In this document: positions 24,711 to 32,825 of the stretch, piece by piece
How positions within the stretch are numbered: the stretch's first letter is position 1
Layout of the letters: each line of letters begins with the position of its first letter
DNA from: an uncultured Porphyromonadaceae bacterium
Lineage (GTDB): Bacteria; Bacteroidota; Bacteroidia; Bacteroidales; Muribaculaceae
Assembly: GCA_937921035.1 (NCBI GenBank)
Contig: CALEUL010000014.1
Span: 1-40,880 of the forward strand
Direction of reading: 5' to 3'
DNA: 40,880 nt
Made by a program: the position numbers and the translations under genes
Notes under the pieces: generated by a model
The model's database searches: none
What the model was told of the DNA's origin: nothing
What the model saw: the letters and a program-made list of their open reading frames with translations, nothing else

Positions 24711-25367
24711 ATGAGAAAAATTGTATTTGCTATCATAAGCATAATAATGTGCGCGTCGGCGTCGCTGCGCGCGCAGGAAGCGCCTGTTTTCGGCCTCCGT
24801 CTCGGTCTCGATTTCCGATGCCCTACGGCAATAGATTACGAAGGCACGGATTACAGCGCTTTTAAAAACGGTACAGGATTCGAGCTTACCGGCGTATTCA
24901 ATATGCCCCTTATGAGCGGCATATATTTCGAACCGGGTTTAGGAGTGTACTACAACACTTTCGGAATCAAGCCCGATTTCCTAAAGGAAGGGCCTGTATC
25001 GGATAAAATTGGCGGCTCGGCACGCCAGTTCGGTTTCCGCATGCCTATAATGTTCGGTTACCACTTCGATACCTATCCTGTGAGCTTCAATCTGTTCTTC
25101 GGCCCTGTGATAGATATAGGTATCGTTGCCAAATCGCACCACGAAGTGTGGATAAACAACGAAAAATACGGCCACAGCGACAATGCTTTCGGCGACGACG
25201 GATTCCTGAACCGCTGCGACGTTGGCGTCCGCATAGGCGGAAGCACTGAGTTCAACAACTTTATTCTGCAATTATACGGTACCATAGGTACCTGCAACCG
25301 CATCAGCATCGACCATGCCAAAATGCGCACAAGCAATGTAACATTGGGTATAGGCTATAACTTCTGA
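24711..25367 (+). CDS. small outer-membrane beta-barrel (PorT/OmpW-like) protein
   Basis: A 218-residue protein with a signal peptide (MRKIVFAIISIIMCASASLRAQ). The mature part starts FGLRLGLDFRCP and shows alternating strands with glycine turns (GTGFELTGVFNMPLMSGIYFEPGLGVYYNTFG), closing with the strand NVTLGIGYNF, whose terminal Phe is the usual C-terminal barrel signal. This is the 'porin family/outer membrane beta-barrel' type abundant in Bacteroidetes; the cargo is unknown. A hairpin terminator follows, and the gene converges on lpxB. Confidence 0.8.
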   Translation: MRKIVFAIISIIMCASASLRAQEAPVFGLRLGLDFRCPTAIDYEGTDYSAFKNGTGFELTGVFNMPLMSGIYFEPGLGVYYNTFGIKPDFLKEGPVSDKIGGSARQFGFRMPIMFGYHFDTYPVSFNLFFGPVIDIGIVAKSHHEVWINNEKYGHSDNAFGDDGFLNRCDVGVRIGGSTEFNNFILQLYGTIGTCNRISIDHAKMRTSNVTLGIGYNF

Positions 25368-25388
25368 TTATAGAAAGTCCATATAATT

Positions 25389-25430
25389 CTCCCCGCAGTT
25401 GATTCGCAATTTCAACTACGGGGATTCTTT
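25389..25430 (+). terminator. intrinsic terminator between the barrel gene and lpxB
   Basis: The stem CCCCG-c-AGTTGA pairs with TCAACT-a-CGGGG around a 9-nt loop and is followed by ATTCTTT. The right arm lies within the last codons of lpxB, so the two convergent genes share this sequence. Confidence 0.65.
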
Positions 25431-26554
25431 ATGTCCCCGAAAATTATATCTGCTGCCGTGGCGGCTGCATCGGATGTACCCAGAGCTCGACGCATGCGCT
25501 GATAACCCTCGAGCTGGGCGGCTCGTTCGGCGCTGTCGAGCCTCAGAAGCGGAGCAAGTTTGTCGGCTACAAGATCCGGAGTGCAATAATGTATAAGCAT
25601 TTCGGGTATTATGCCTTCGTCGGCTATAAGATTTGGCAATGTTACATATTTTATATCAAGCACCTTGCTCATTATATCGTATGTAATCTTCGCCCCGTTG
25701 CTGCGGTAGCATGCCACCTGTGGTACTCCAGAGAGTGCGGTCTCGAGTGTGGCTGTACCGGATGTTACCAGTGCGGCGCGGCAGTGGGCAAGCACATGTT
25801 CGGCACATTTCTCGCGTAATATAGGCATATTTATGCCTCCATTGGCATTATAGAATTCGTCCTCGATACCGGGAGCGGCTATGATAACACCCCTGTACTG
25901 TGGAAAACGGTCTACCGCAAGACGCATCACGGCCAGATTGCTTCGTATCTCGGCACGGCGGCTACCAGGCATAAGGGCCACGAGAGGACGGTCGCGCAAC
26001 TTCCATTTTTCAAGAAATTCGGTTCTCGGTAGTGCCGTGGCAAGTCCGGCATCCACTTCTCCTACCGACGGATTGCCAACATAGGTAGCCTCGAAACCGT
26101 TTTCCTTATAGTAGGCAGGCTCGAAAGGCAGAATAGACAGCATGCGACGCACGTAACGCTTAATATCCTTTATGCGCCATTTCTTCCATGCCCATATCTT
26201 GGGCGATATGTAATAGTACACCGGAATCCCCAATTTTTTCGCTTTTGCGGCGATCTTCAGGTTAAAAGAAGGATAGTCTACAAGAATAAGCGCGTCGGGC
26301 CCTGCAAGCTCCAGAGCTTCTTTTGCCTTGCGAAGATTGGATGTTACGGTGCCTATGTTTTTTATAACCTCGGTAAAGCCCATAAAGGCCATTTTACGGT
26401 AATGGACAATCGGAGCCTCTCCAGCTGCGGCAGCCATTCGGTCGCCGCCAAGGAAGGTGAATACAGCGTTGCTGTCCTTTTTGCGCAATTCTTCTATCAC
26501 ATGCGCGGCGTGGAGATCGCCGGAGGCTTCGCCGGCTATAAGAAAATAGTGCAT
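25412..26554 (-). CDS. lpxB: lipid-A-disaccharide synthase
   Basis: A 380-residue GT19 glycosyltransferase at the inner face of the inner membrane that joins UDP-2,3-diacylglucosamine and lipid X to form the lipid A disaccharide. Hallmarks are MHYFLIAGEASGDLHAAHVI at the start, VDYPSFNLKIA, YYISPKIWAWKKWRIKDIKR, ILPFEPAYY, GNPSVGEV, and LMPGSRRAEI with the UDP-sugar-binding loop, then SGTATLETAL. Length is normal. It is the third gene of the rnz-tadA-lpxB operon (2 nt after tadA) and shows that the organism makes LPS. Confidence 0.96.
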   Translation of the reverse strand: MHYFLIAGEASGDLHAAHVIEELRKKDSNAVFTFLGGDRMAAAAGEAPIVHYRKMAFMGFTEVIKNIGTVTSNLRKAKEALELAGPDALILVDYPSFNLKIAAKAKKLGIPVYYYISPKIWAWKKWRIKDIKRYVRRMLSILPFEPAYYKENGFEATYVGNPSVGEVDAGLATALPRTEFLEKWKLRDRPLVALMPGSRRAEIRSNLAVMRLAVDRFPQYRGVIIAAPGIEDEFYNANGGINMPILREKCAEHVLAHCRAALVTSGTATLETALSGVPQVACYRSNGAKITYDIMSKVLDIKYVTLPNLIADEGIIPEMLIHYCTPDLVADKLAPLLRLDSAERAAQLEGYQRMRRALGTSDAAATAADIIFGDIKNPRS

Positions 26555-26556
26555 AA

Positions 26557-27039
26557 TCAGTTTTTTTCAAAAGATTTGTTGATGTCGCGCCGACGCTTGG
26601 CGCTGAAAAAATCCTGGACCAAAGCACGGCATCTGTCCTCTAACACTCCACAGGTAACAATTGCTTTGGGATGGAACGGTGTTGTTCCCGGACGCAGGAT
26701 TGTGGAATAGCCGCGTTTGGCATCAGAAGCGCCATATACAATGCGCGACAGCTGGCTCCAGCCTATTGCTCCGGCACACATGGGGCAAGGCTCCACGGTT
26801 ACATACAGGGTGCAGTCTTTAAGATACTTTCCGCCCAGGGTGTGTGCGGCGGCGCTTATGGCGAGCATCTCGGCATGCGCGGTTACATCGCCGAGCATCT
26901 CGGTCTGGTTATGGCCACGCCCAAGAACCCGGCCGCCTCCTACAACGACGGCACCTATGGGAATTTCTCCTTTATCGTAGGCCTCGCGTGCTTCGGCAAG
27001 AGCAAGCGACATGTAGTATTCGTCGGTAAAGTTGTACAT
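26557..27039 (-). CDS. tadA: tRNA-specific adenosine deaminase
   Basis: A 160-residue zinc deaminase that converts the wobble adenosine of tRNA-Arg(ACG) to inosine. The zinc and catalytic motif HAE is at 55-57, and the second zinc motif PCPMC is at 84-88 (VEPCPMCAGAIGWSQLSRIVYG). The start MYNFTDEYYMSLALAEA at 27039 is preferred; the frame extends upstream into rnz without homology. It lies 5 nt after rnz and 2 nt before lpxB. Confidence 0.94.
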   Translation of the reverse strand: MYNFTDEYYMSLALAEAREAYDKGEIPIGAVVVGGGRVLGRGHNQTEMLGDVTAHAEMLAISAAAHTLGGKYLKDCTLYVTVEPCPMCAGAIGWSQLSRIVYGASDAKRGYSTILRPGTTPFHPKAIVTCGVLEDRCRALVQDFFSAKRRRDINKSFEKN

Positions 27040-27044
27040 AACTG

Positions 27045-27965
27045 TCAGTCGAGTATTATTTCCATGCCCTCCTTGGCAGCTGTTACCGGGCAACCCGATT
27101 CTTCGGAGGCCTCGCCAACAAGCACACTCTCGTCCTTTATGGTTTTGGAGTAATGACCTATTATAAGTTTACGGGCGTTGGCCAGACGGGCGACGGTGCC
27201 GGCCTGGCGTGCCGTTGAATGACCGCGCGGGGCTGCCTTATACTCCCCATCGTCGCCGTAGGTAGCTTCGTGGTACAGCACATCCACTCCTGCTACAGCC
27301 TCGGCCACTCGAGGGTCGAAAGCAGTGTCGGAGCAGTAGGCGTAGCTTGCCGAGGGTGATGGATCAGTAGAGAGCCATGCGTTAGGCACAACAGTACCGT
27401 CGGGCTTCACAAAATCGGCGCCTGCCTTTATTTCGTTGAACCTGTATACAGGTACCTCATGGAAATCGCAGGCAGGACGGTCTATATGCCGGCTCTTGGG
27501 CTTTTCGTCGAAACGGTAGCCCACACAGTGAACACGGTGGAACAACGGAAAAGCTGTTACAACAAGATTATTGTCCTCGTAAACAATTCCGGGATTCGAA
27601 GGGTCGATAATATCGAACTTCAAGGCAAAAGAACGGTCGCGGCAAACATAGTCGATAACCTTGCGCAGCAGTTCGGCGCCATCCTTAAAAGTATGGATCG
27701 TTACAGCACCTTCTATATTATGTAGCGCGATGGTAGAAAGCAGCCCCGGAATACCCAGAAAATGGTCGCCGTGCAGATGCGAGATAAAGATATGGTCTAT
27801 GCGCGCCAGATTTCCGCCGTAGCGCATAATCTGCTGCTGGGTGCCCTCGCCACAGTCTATCAGCATCTGATGTTTCTGGTATGTGAGCAGCTGGGCGCTG
27901 GGGTTATGGCGAAGCGTCGGGTGTGCCGAACCGCATCCTAAGATTCTTACATTGAAAACCGACAT
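27045..27965 (-). CDS. rnz: ribonuclease Z
   Basis: A 306-residue metallo-beta-lactamase-fold endonuclease that trims tRNA 3' ends. It has the N-terminal GCGSAHPTLRHNPSAQLL, the zinc motif HLHGDHFLG at about 63-71, SYAYCSDTAFDPR, LYHEATYGDD, a further HST motif (APRGHSTARQAG) and IGHYS near the end. Start MSVFNVRILG at 27965; an in-frame ATG 87 bp upstream lies beyond the -7 element at 27993-28000 and has no homology. First gene of the rnz-tadA-lpxB operon, beside the candidate origin region. Confidence 0.95.
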   Translation of the reverse strand: MSVFNVRILGCGSAHPTLRHNPSAQLLTYQKHQMLIDCGEGTQQQIMRYGGNLARIDHIFISHLHGDHFLGIPGLLSTIALHNIEGAVTIHTFKDGAELLRKVIDYVCRDRSFALKFDIIDPSNPGIVYEDNNLVVTAFPLFHRVHCVGYRFDEKPKSRHIDRPACDFHEVPVYRFNEIKAGADFVKPDGTVVPNAWLSTDPSPSASYAYCSDTAFDPRVAEAVAGVDVLYHEATYGDDGEYKAAPRGHSTARQAGTVARLANARKLIIGHYSKTIKDESVLVGEASEESGCPVTAAKEGMEIILD

Positions 27966-27992
27966 TAGAGAAGATTCATTTCTATTTATATA

Positions 27993-28000
27993 CAAAATTA
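27993..28000 (-). promoter_or_regulatory. -7 element of the rnz operon
   Basis: TAATTTTG on the minus strand, 28 bp upstream of the rnz ATG. A clear TTG at -33 is not seen. Confidence 0.5.
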
Positions 28001-28362
28001 GTAAAAAAGCGGCCTTATAGTGTAAAAAGAGCATAAAAAAAGGCCTTTGCAAAATTTTACAACAACAAATTGCCCATTTTATACGTATAACATGCAGTAA
28101 CAGCAGAAAGAAGTAAAGTATTGAATTAGTTTTTTCATAGGATTAGATTTTAAGGTTTAGACAACTTCAGGCGGATCGTGAGATTCGCCTGAAGCATTTT
28201 ATTACCTCTTGTATTCGTCGGCGCCGGGGCCCCCCTTTGTTTTTCTTATACCTTAATTTTTTGTTTTTCTTTCCGCCTTTTCTCAACAGAACTCGAAGTT
28301 ATCAACGCTCCTTTTTATTAGTTTTCTCTTTTAAAAGAAAAAATTTTTTTAAGCAAAAAAGA

Positions 28363-28390
28363 AAGTAGTAATAGTAATGCCCGTTGATAA
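28363..28390 (-). other. DnaA box - GC spacer - DnaA-trio unit
   Basis: Read on the minus strand: the box TTATCAACG (28390-28382), the short GC-rich spacer, then TTA-CTA-TTA-CTA-CTT (28377-28363), continuing into a T-rich tract. This follows the basal unwinding system described for B. subtilis oriC (DnaA boxes, GC cluster, trios of the 3'-GAT/AAT-5' type). The assignment is by pattern only. Confidence 0.55.
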
Positions 28391-28501
28391 GTATGATAAC
28401 TTTTTGCCCTCAGATTTGCTTTTGATGTTATGAAAATGGGATATTGAAGTCTCAACAGTTTATCAACAGTATAAATAGCTTGTTATAAAGTGGTTTGTAT
28501 G

Positions 28502-28524
28502 GTTATCAACATACTGTTGATAAC
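28502..28524. repeat. inverted pair of TTATCAACA boxes
   Basis: GTTATCAACA-tac-TGTTGATAAC is a perfect 10-bp inverted repeat around a 3-bp centre. The two half-sites are the same box found elsewhere in this region, so cooperative DnaA binding is plausible. Confidence 0.8.
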
Positions 28525-28755
28525 GTTGTTTGTTTATAATTTGATAACTTTAAAGCCGTTTTTTCTGATGATAACCTGTGTTTTTAGGTTGATATCCCCT
28601 TTCAAAAGTAATTGAAAAATAAGTGGGCGAAAATTTGCATTCCGGCTGTAGACAGCGGCTTAATCAAGTTCCGGTGTTTTTCCAAATTTACTTGTTGAAA
28701 AGTTATCTGCATTTTATCAACATGTTTTCAACAGTATTTGTTGATTGTTGAAAAC

Positions 28756-28790
28756 ATAAAAAACCCCGCTCGACGTGGGTCGGCGGGGTC
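28756..28790 (-). terminator. intrinsic terminator of the CobW-type gene
   Basis: On the minus strand GACCCCGC and GCGGGG pair around a short loop and are followed by a T tract (the A-run at 28757-28763 on the plus strand), 21 nt after the stop of the GTPase gene. Confidence 0.8.
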
Positions 28791-28810
28791 TGAATGATAA
28801 GCTCTCTATT

Positions 28811-30061
28811 TTATTTTGCCAGACAATTGTCAAGTTCGGCGGTGATGCGGTCCTTATCGAGATGCTGTCCTATGAAAACAAGTTTTATCATGCGGTCGCC
28901 GTATTTTTCGTCCCAGTCGCGGGCAAGGCCCGGTTCGGTACGCATAAACTGTTCAAGTTCTTCCTTGGGTGCAGTGGCAAACCAGTAGCCTGCTTCGGTA
29001 AGCTTTTTCTGGCGCCCTGCCTGTTCAAATAGATAACTCATATCGCGGTTATGGCTGAAATACAGAACACCCTTTGTACGGATAACATTGCGGGGCCAGT
29101 TGCGGGCAATGAACTCGTCGAGCTTATGAATGCTGAACGGTTGTCGGCGATAGTATACAAATGTCTGAATACCGTATTCCTCTACCTCGCCTTCTCCATC
29201 GTGATGGTGATGATGGTGCTCATGATCATGGTCATGATGGTGATGTTCATGGTCATGTTCTTCGTGGTCATGATCATGATGATGGTGATGCTCTGTCTTG
29301 CGGGCTTCTTCCTCTTCTTCGGCAGTGGGGGCTGCGTCGAGTTCCTTTACCCATGCGGCAGATGTCGACACCTTGTTGAAATTGAACAGACGGGTGTTGA
29401 TAAGTCTGTCGAGATTCACATCGCAGTAGTCGCACTCTATAATCTGGGCGTGTGGCTGGATCGCCCGGATGATTGCCTTGAGGTGTTCTGCCTCTTCTGC
29501 GCTTACTTCGGAAATCTTGTTCAGCAGAATGATATTGCAGAATTCAATCTGCTCTACAATCAGATTCTCTATATCGTCTTCGTCAAGATTCTTGCGTGTG
29601 AGGGCATCGCCGTTGCTGAATTCATCGAGCATACGCAGGGCGTCGACAACTGTAACGATGCAGTCGAGTTCCGGCAAGCCCTTGGTACGGTATTTTTGAG
29701 CAAGCTGCGGAATGGAGCATATGGTCTGGGCGATAGGTTCTGGCTCGCATATACCGCTTGCCTCTATCACTATATAGTCGAACTTGTCGGTAGCTACAAT
29801 CTCGCACAGCTGCTGGATAAGATCCATCTTAAGAGTGCAGCATATACAGCCGTTCTGCAGTGCGACGAGATCCTGCTGGTCTTTCTTGCCTACAATACCC
29901 TCCTTTGCAATCAGCGAGGCATCGATGTTCACTTCGCCTATGTCGTTGACGATAACGGCAAACTTGATGCCGCGCTTGTTGGCCAGAATATGATTCAATA
30001 AAGTTGTTTTGCCGCTGCCAAGGTATCCCGTCAGCAGAAGCACAGGAACATTCTTTTCCAT
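28811..30061 (-). CDS. CobW/COG0523 family GTPase, His-rich metal chaperone
   Basis: A 416-residue G3E GTPase of the CobW/ZNG group. It has Walker A GYLGSGKTT (12-20), the metal-binding motif GCICC (71-75), switch region VIEASGICEP, guanine motif LLNK, and the CobW C-terminal domain (GIQTFVYYRRQPFSIHKLDEFI). A run of about 40 residues near 255-295 is almost wholly His, Asp and Glu, a likely zinc (or nickel/cobalt) buffer. The start MEKNVPVLLL at 30061 is chosen because the consensus promoter (30082-30112) puts transcription initiation downstream of the alternative ATG at 30079. It probably delivers zinc to client enzymes. No Zur site could be recognised. Confidence 0.9.
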   Translation of the reverse strand: MEKNVPVLLLTGYLGSGKTTLLNHILANKRGIKFAVIVNDIGEVNIDASLIAKEGIVGKKDQQDLVALQNGCICCTLKMDLIQQLCEIVATDKFDYIVIEASGICEPEPIAQTICSIPQLAQKYRTKGLPELDCIVTVVDALRMLDEFSNGDALTRKNLDEDDIENLIVEQIEFCNIILLNKISEVSAEEAEHLKAIIRAIQPHAQIIECDYCDVNLDRLINTRLFNFNKVSTSAAWVKELDAAPTAEEEEEARKTEHHHHHDHDHEEHDHEHHHHDHDHEHHHHHHDGEGEVEEYGIQTFVYYRRQPFSIHKLDEFIARNWPRNVIRTKGVLYFSHNRDMSYLFEQAGRQKKLTEAGYWFATAPKEELEQFMRTEPGLARDWDEKYGDRMIKLVFIGQHLDKDRITAELDNCLAK

Positions 30062-30081
30062 ATCTATTTTATTAAGCATTG

Positions 30082-30112
30082 CAAATATAGACTTTCTGTT
30101 TCTTTAAAACAA
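30082..30112 (-). promoter_or_regulatory. promoter of the CobW-type gene
   Basis: On the minus strand TTG (30110-30112), a 20-bp spacer and TATATTTG (30082-30089). Initiation is expected near 30075, which decides the start codon of the gene. Confidence 0.65.
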
Positions 30113-30226
30113 AAATCGTTCCAAATTAGATGGCTGTTTTATAAAGTAGCAATATTACCGTAATTCAAGATAAGGTTGAAAAATCATCAAAGTGGTTGAA
30201 TAATCGTCTTATGTTTGAGGCGGCTA

Positions 30227-30256
30227 TTGCCGCTAATGGATAATGATATAATTTTG
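30227..30256 (+). promoter_or_regulatory. promoter of the GH18 gene
   Basis: TTG (30227-30229), a 19-bp spacer and TAATTTTG (30249-30256), 36 bp upstream of the ATG at 30293. It overlaps a GCGGCTATTGCCGC inverted repeat (30220-30233) that could be an operator. Confidence 0.65.
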
Positions 30257-30292
30257 CAGGCACACACTGAAAACCTAAAAACATTATCCATA

Positions 30293-31387
30293 ATGAAAAC
30301 TAAGATTCTTTTTATGGCACTGCTGAGCCTGTTCTTGCTCACAAGCTCGAAATGCTCGGACAGCGACCCTGAGGTGAAACCGCTTCCTCCTGTTGAAACG
30401 CCTGACAATCCCGACCAGCCCGGAGACAAGGACGGTGATTCGCTTGTTCTCCCCGAGCGTGAGAAACCGGTGTTCAAGGGAAAGATGGTGGTGGGATATT
30501 ATCCAACATGGAGCACCTGGTGGGGAGAACCTGACTATGACAAACTGTCAATAATATGTCTTGCTTTCGCCGAGATGCGTGGCGACGGACATCTGTATTA
30601 TGAAGGTTACGATGCTGTGAAACATGTGATAGCGAACGCACATAAGAAGAACGTGAAGGTGCTTGTATCGTTGCGCGACGCACAGAATGTTTCCAAGGCT
30701 CTCGCCGATGAAAAGCTGCGTAAGAATCTTGCCAAGGAGGTTAAATACTGCATTCATAAATACAATCTCGACGGCGTTGATGTGGACTATGAGGAATGGG
30801 GCGGCGACGAGAACGCCAAGCGTCAGAATCTTGAAAAGTTCTACACCGACATCCGCGGGCAGATTGGCGAAGGATATCTACTCACGGCAGCGTTGGGTGG
30901 TAAAACACATGCCGATTCGTCGATAGATGCGCAGTTGCTCAGTCACCTCGATTATGTTTTCCCTATGATCTACGATGCCTGCGGAGGTTGGGAAGGCGGA
31001 GGCTGGGGCGAAGTGGGCCAGCACTCAAGTGTCCAGTATTTCAAGGACGTGATTGCCTTCTACACCGGCACACTCAACGTGCCCAAGGAGAAGCTCTGTG
31101 CCGGTATGCCTTTCTACGGCTATGAATTCAAGTTTGAAAATTCTACCAAAGACGCTGTTTCGGTGGCATATCGCGACCTGTTCTCCCGTTTCCCCGACAT
31201 AGACGTGGCAAACACCGACAATATAGGCCTTATCTGGTACAACGGCATTCCCACAATAAAAGAAAAGTGCCAGTATGTGCTTGACAACGGTATAGGCGGC
31301 GTAATGATATGGGAACTCTCGCAGGACACCCGAGAGCCCGCCACCAGCCTTCTCAACGCCATCCACACCACGCTGAATAAGAAATAA
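30293..31387 (+). CDS. GH18 family lipoprotein (chitinase/endo-beta-N-acetylglucosaminidase-like)
   Basis: A 364-residue glycosidase with a lipoprotein signal (MKTKILFMALLSLFLLTSSKC, lipid-attached Cys near residue 21). An acidic, Pro-rich tether (PPVETPDNPDQPGDKDGD) puts the catalytic domain at the membrane surface. The GH18 signature DGVDVDYEEW (DxxDxDxE, with the catalytic Glu) is present, as are VVGYYPTW at the first strand, KVLVSLR, and the late barrel motif GVMIWELSQD. Substrate-assisted cleavage of chitin-type or N-glycan GlcNAc linkages is expected; which one is not clear. The start at 30293 fits the promoter and the signal peptide; the frame extends 78 bp upstream without support. 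Part of its 3' end is duplicated at 32769-32825. Confidence 0.93.
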   Translation: MKTKILFMALLSLFLLTSSKCSDSDPEVKPLPPVETPDNPDQPGDKDGDSLVLPEREKPVFKGKMVVGYYPTWSTWWGEPDYDKLSIICLAFAEMRGDGHLYYEGYDAVKHVIANAHKKNVKVLVSLRDAQNVSKALADEKLRKNLAKEVKYCIHKYNLDGVDVDYEEWGGDENAKRQNLEKFYTDIRGQIGEGYLLTAALGGKTHADSSIDAQLLSHLDYVFPMIYDACGGWEGGGWGEVGQHSSVQYFKDVIAFYTGTLNVPKEKLCAGMPFYGYEFKFENSTKDAVSVAYRDLFSRFPDIDVANTDNIGLIWYNGIPTIKEKCQYVLDNGIGGVMIWELSQDTREPATSLLNAIHTTLNKK

Positions 31388-31404
31388 TCTCTATAACGTA
31401 CTAT

Positions 31405-31443
31405 AAATCGGAGCCGGCCCGCAACGGGAACCGGCTCCGATTT
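31405..31443 (+). terminator. intrinsic terminator of the GH18 gene
   Basis: AAATCGGAGCCGG pairs perfectly with CCGGCTCCGATTT around a short loop that itself contains CCCG/CGGG, 17 nt after the stop. Confidence 0.85.
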
Positions 31444-31490
31444 GTATAGATATTTCCATCAACGAATTATGCCACATCCGAAATATTTAT

Positions 31491-31498
31491 TAAATTTG
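31491..31498 (+). promoter_or_regulatory. -7 element upstream of the AlbA_2-type remnant
   Basis: TAAATTTG fits TAnnTTTG. It may be the original promoter of the truncated gene that follows. No TTG at -33. Confidence 0.4.
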
Positions 31499-31570
31499 CG
31501 TTATTGACATACTTATCTTTTAACAAACAAAATTTGTTAAATTCACAAAGGACAAAGGATTTGCCATTAA

Positions 31571-32685
31571 TACAAAGAACTTTTCAACGGAGCGCGGAAC
31601 GCTGAAATAGACAGTTGGACAGATGAAATATTTTTAAACAAAGCCAAGCTGACTAGAAATCCGCCATCACACGAACAACGATTATTCTGCTCGGCAAATC
31701 TGAAAGCGACCATTTTCTGAACCCTTCAATCTGTAAGATTCGTTGGTTCCTGAGGGACGAAACAGATAGCAGCAAGGATTTCCGCGTTTTTACCATACCT
31801 ATGATTCTTGCAATCGAAGAGATTGGTTCATTGATAAGAAACACAACTTATACATATACTATTTCCGGTATGATGTTTCCGGAATCCATGTCGCGTTATG
31901 ATACTTTTACCTTACGAGAACCTCTAAACAACGCCATTGCACATCAGGATTACTCAAAAGGCTGTCATATCGACGTGATAGAATATGAAGATGAAAAGTT
32001 ATGCTTTAAGAATGCAGGCCAATTTATTCCCGAATCTGTTGAAGCTGTTGTAACCAATGACTTTCCTGAATCTCATTATCGGAATCCAGCTCTTGTAGAA
32101 GCCATGCGTAATGTAAAAATGGTTGAAACCGAAGGCGGTGGAATCAGAAAATTATTTGTACAACAGCGTAGAAGGTTCTTTCCAATGCCAGACTATGATT
32201 TACGGGACGATCATGTTGTCTGCACAATTGAAGGTCGTGTATTGGACGAGAATTTTGCAAACATTCTTGTCTCCAATTCTTCTCTTTCATTGTCTGATAT
32301 TATGCTGTTGGATTCCGTTCAAAAAAGAACCCATATTTCACATGAAGCTGCCAACTATCTTCGGAAAAAAGGCTATGTAGAAGGCAGATTTCCTAATTTA
32401 TATCTTTCATCAAAAGTAATAGCTCCTACAAGACATGTGGGATTAAAGGCAACATATATAAAAAACAGAAGCTTTGATGACAACTATTTCAAAAAGCTGA
32501 TAATAGATTATATCAAAGAATATGGAAAGGCTGAAAGAAAGGATTTATTCACTTTGATTGGCAAAATGTTGCCGGAATATATGACAGACCGACAACGCTA
32601 CGACAAACTTACCAACCTTCTTTCATCTCTAAAGCGTAAAAAAGAACTTAAGTTTGATGGTAAATTCTGGCATCTTGTTAAGTGA
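31571..32685 (+). pseudogene. 5'-truncated, frameshifted AlbA_2-type ATP-binding regulator
   Basis: An intact ORF from 31801 (294 residues) holds the HATPase_c_4-like domain (LREPLNNAIAHQDYSKG, then GGGIRKLFVQQRRRFFPMPDYDL) and a C-terminal winged-helix region ending KFDGKFWHLVK. The same frame carries recognisable family sequence upstream without a start (ITRTTIILLGKSESDHFLNP, then ICKIRWFLRDE, from about 31666). Before that, in another frame from 31571, it reads YKELFNGARNAEIDSWTDEI and then FLNKAKLTRN, which is also family-like. The two frames join at 31661-31662, consistent with a 1-nt deletion. The N-terminal AlbA_2 domain is missing altogether. The downstream ORF might still be made, but the gene as a whole is broken. 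Confidence 0.75.
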
Positions 32686-32768
32686 AGTCTTTAACAAGAG
32701 AAAAGACTATAATTAACAAGACCAACACTATAGCAAGTTGTATGCTAGAAAATTATCATATATATCTT

Positions 32769-32825
32769 CACACTGCGCTGAACAAGAAATAAACACTATA
32801 CACGACCTAAAATCGGAACCGGCCC
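32769..32825 (+). repeat. second, diverged copy of the GH18 gene 3' end
   Basis: This stretch encodes HTALNKK-stop and is followed by AAATCGGAACCGGCCC. It lines up without gaps with 31364-31420, the GH18 end (HTTLNKK-stop) and the left arm of its terminator; I count 44 of 57 identical positions by hand. The right arm of the terminator is not duplicated. The two copies lie 1405 bp apart and bracket the AlbA_2-type remnant. Confidence 0.65.

Larger units (their letters stand above)
28290..28740. other. oriC: candidate chromosomal replication origin (oriC)
   Basis: The region 27966-28810 has no gene. Within it, the 8-mer TTATCAAC, one mismatch from the core of the classical DnaA box TTATCCACA, occurs six times exactly. 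It is on the plus strand at 28299, 28460, 28503 and 28714, and on the minus strand at 28383-28390 and 28516-28523. More near-matches (TTTGATAA, TGTTGAAAA) occur. One box abuts a GC-rich spacer, DnaA-trio-like triplets and a very AT-rich tract (28310-28362), the layout of an unwinding element. Gene orientation is mostly leftward on the left side. The region could instead be another regulatory zone, as there is no dnaA nearby; in Bacteroidetes dnaA is often not at oriC. Confidence 0.6.

Noticed and set aside
28290..28740. CRISPR array
   Set aside because: The repeated units are 8-10 bp in both orientations with irregular spacing, not direct repeats of 25-40 bp with uniform spacers.
29051..30001. 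Plus-strand frame opposite the CobW-type gene, with a Met/Val-rich membrane-like stretch
   Set aside because: The hydrophobic stretch is just the reverse complement of the His-rich codons of the real gene.
32769..32825. Independent small gene ending in HTALNKK
   Set aside because: It is only the tail of a GH18-like frame, with no start or upstream homologous coding sequence.
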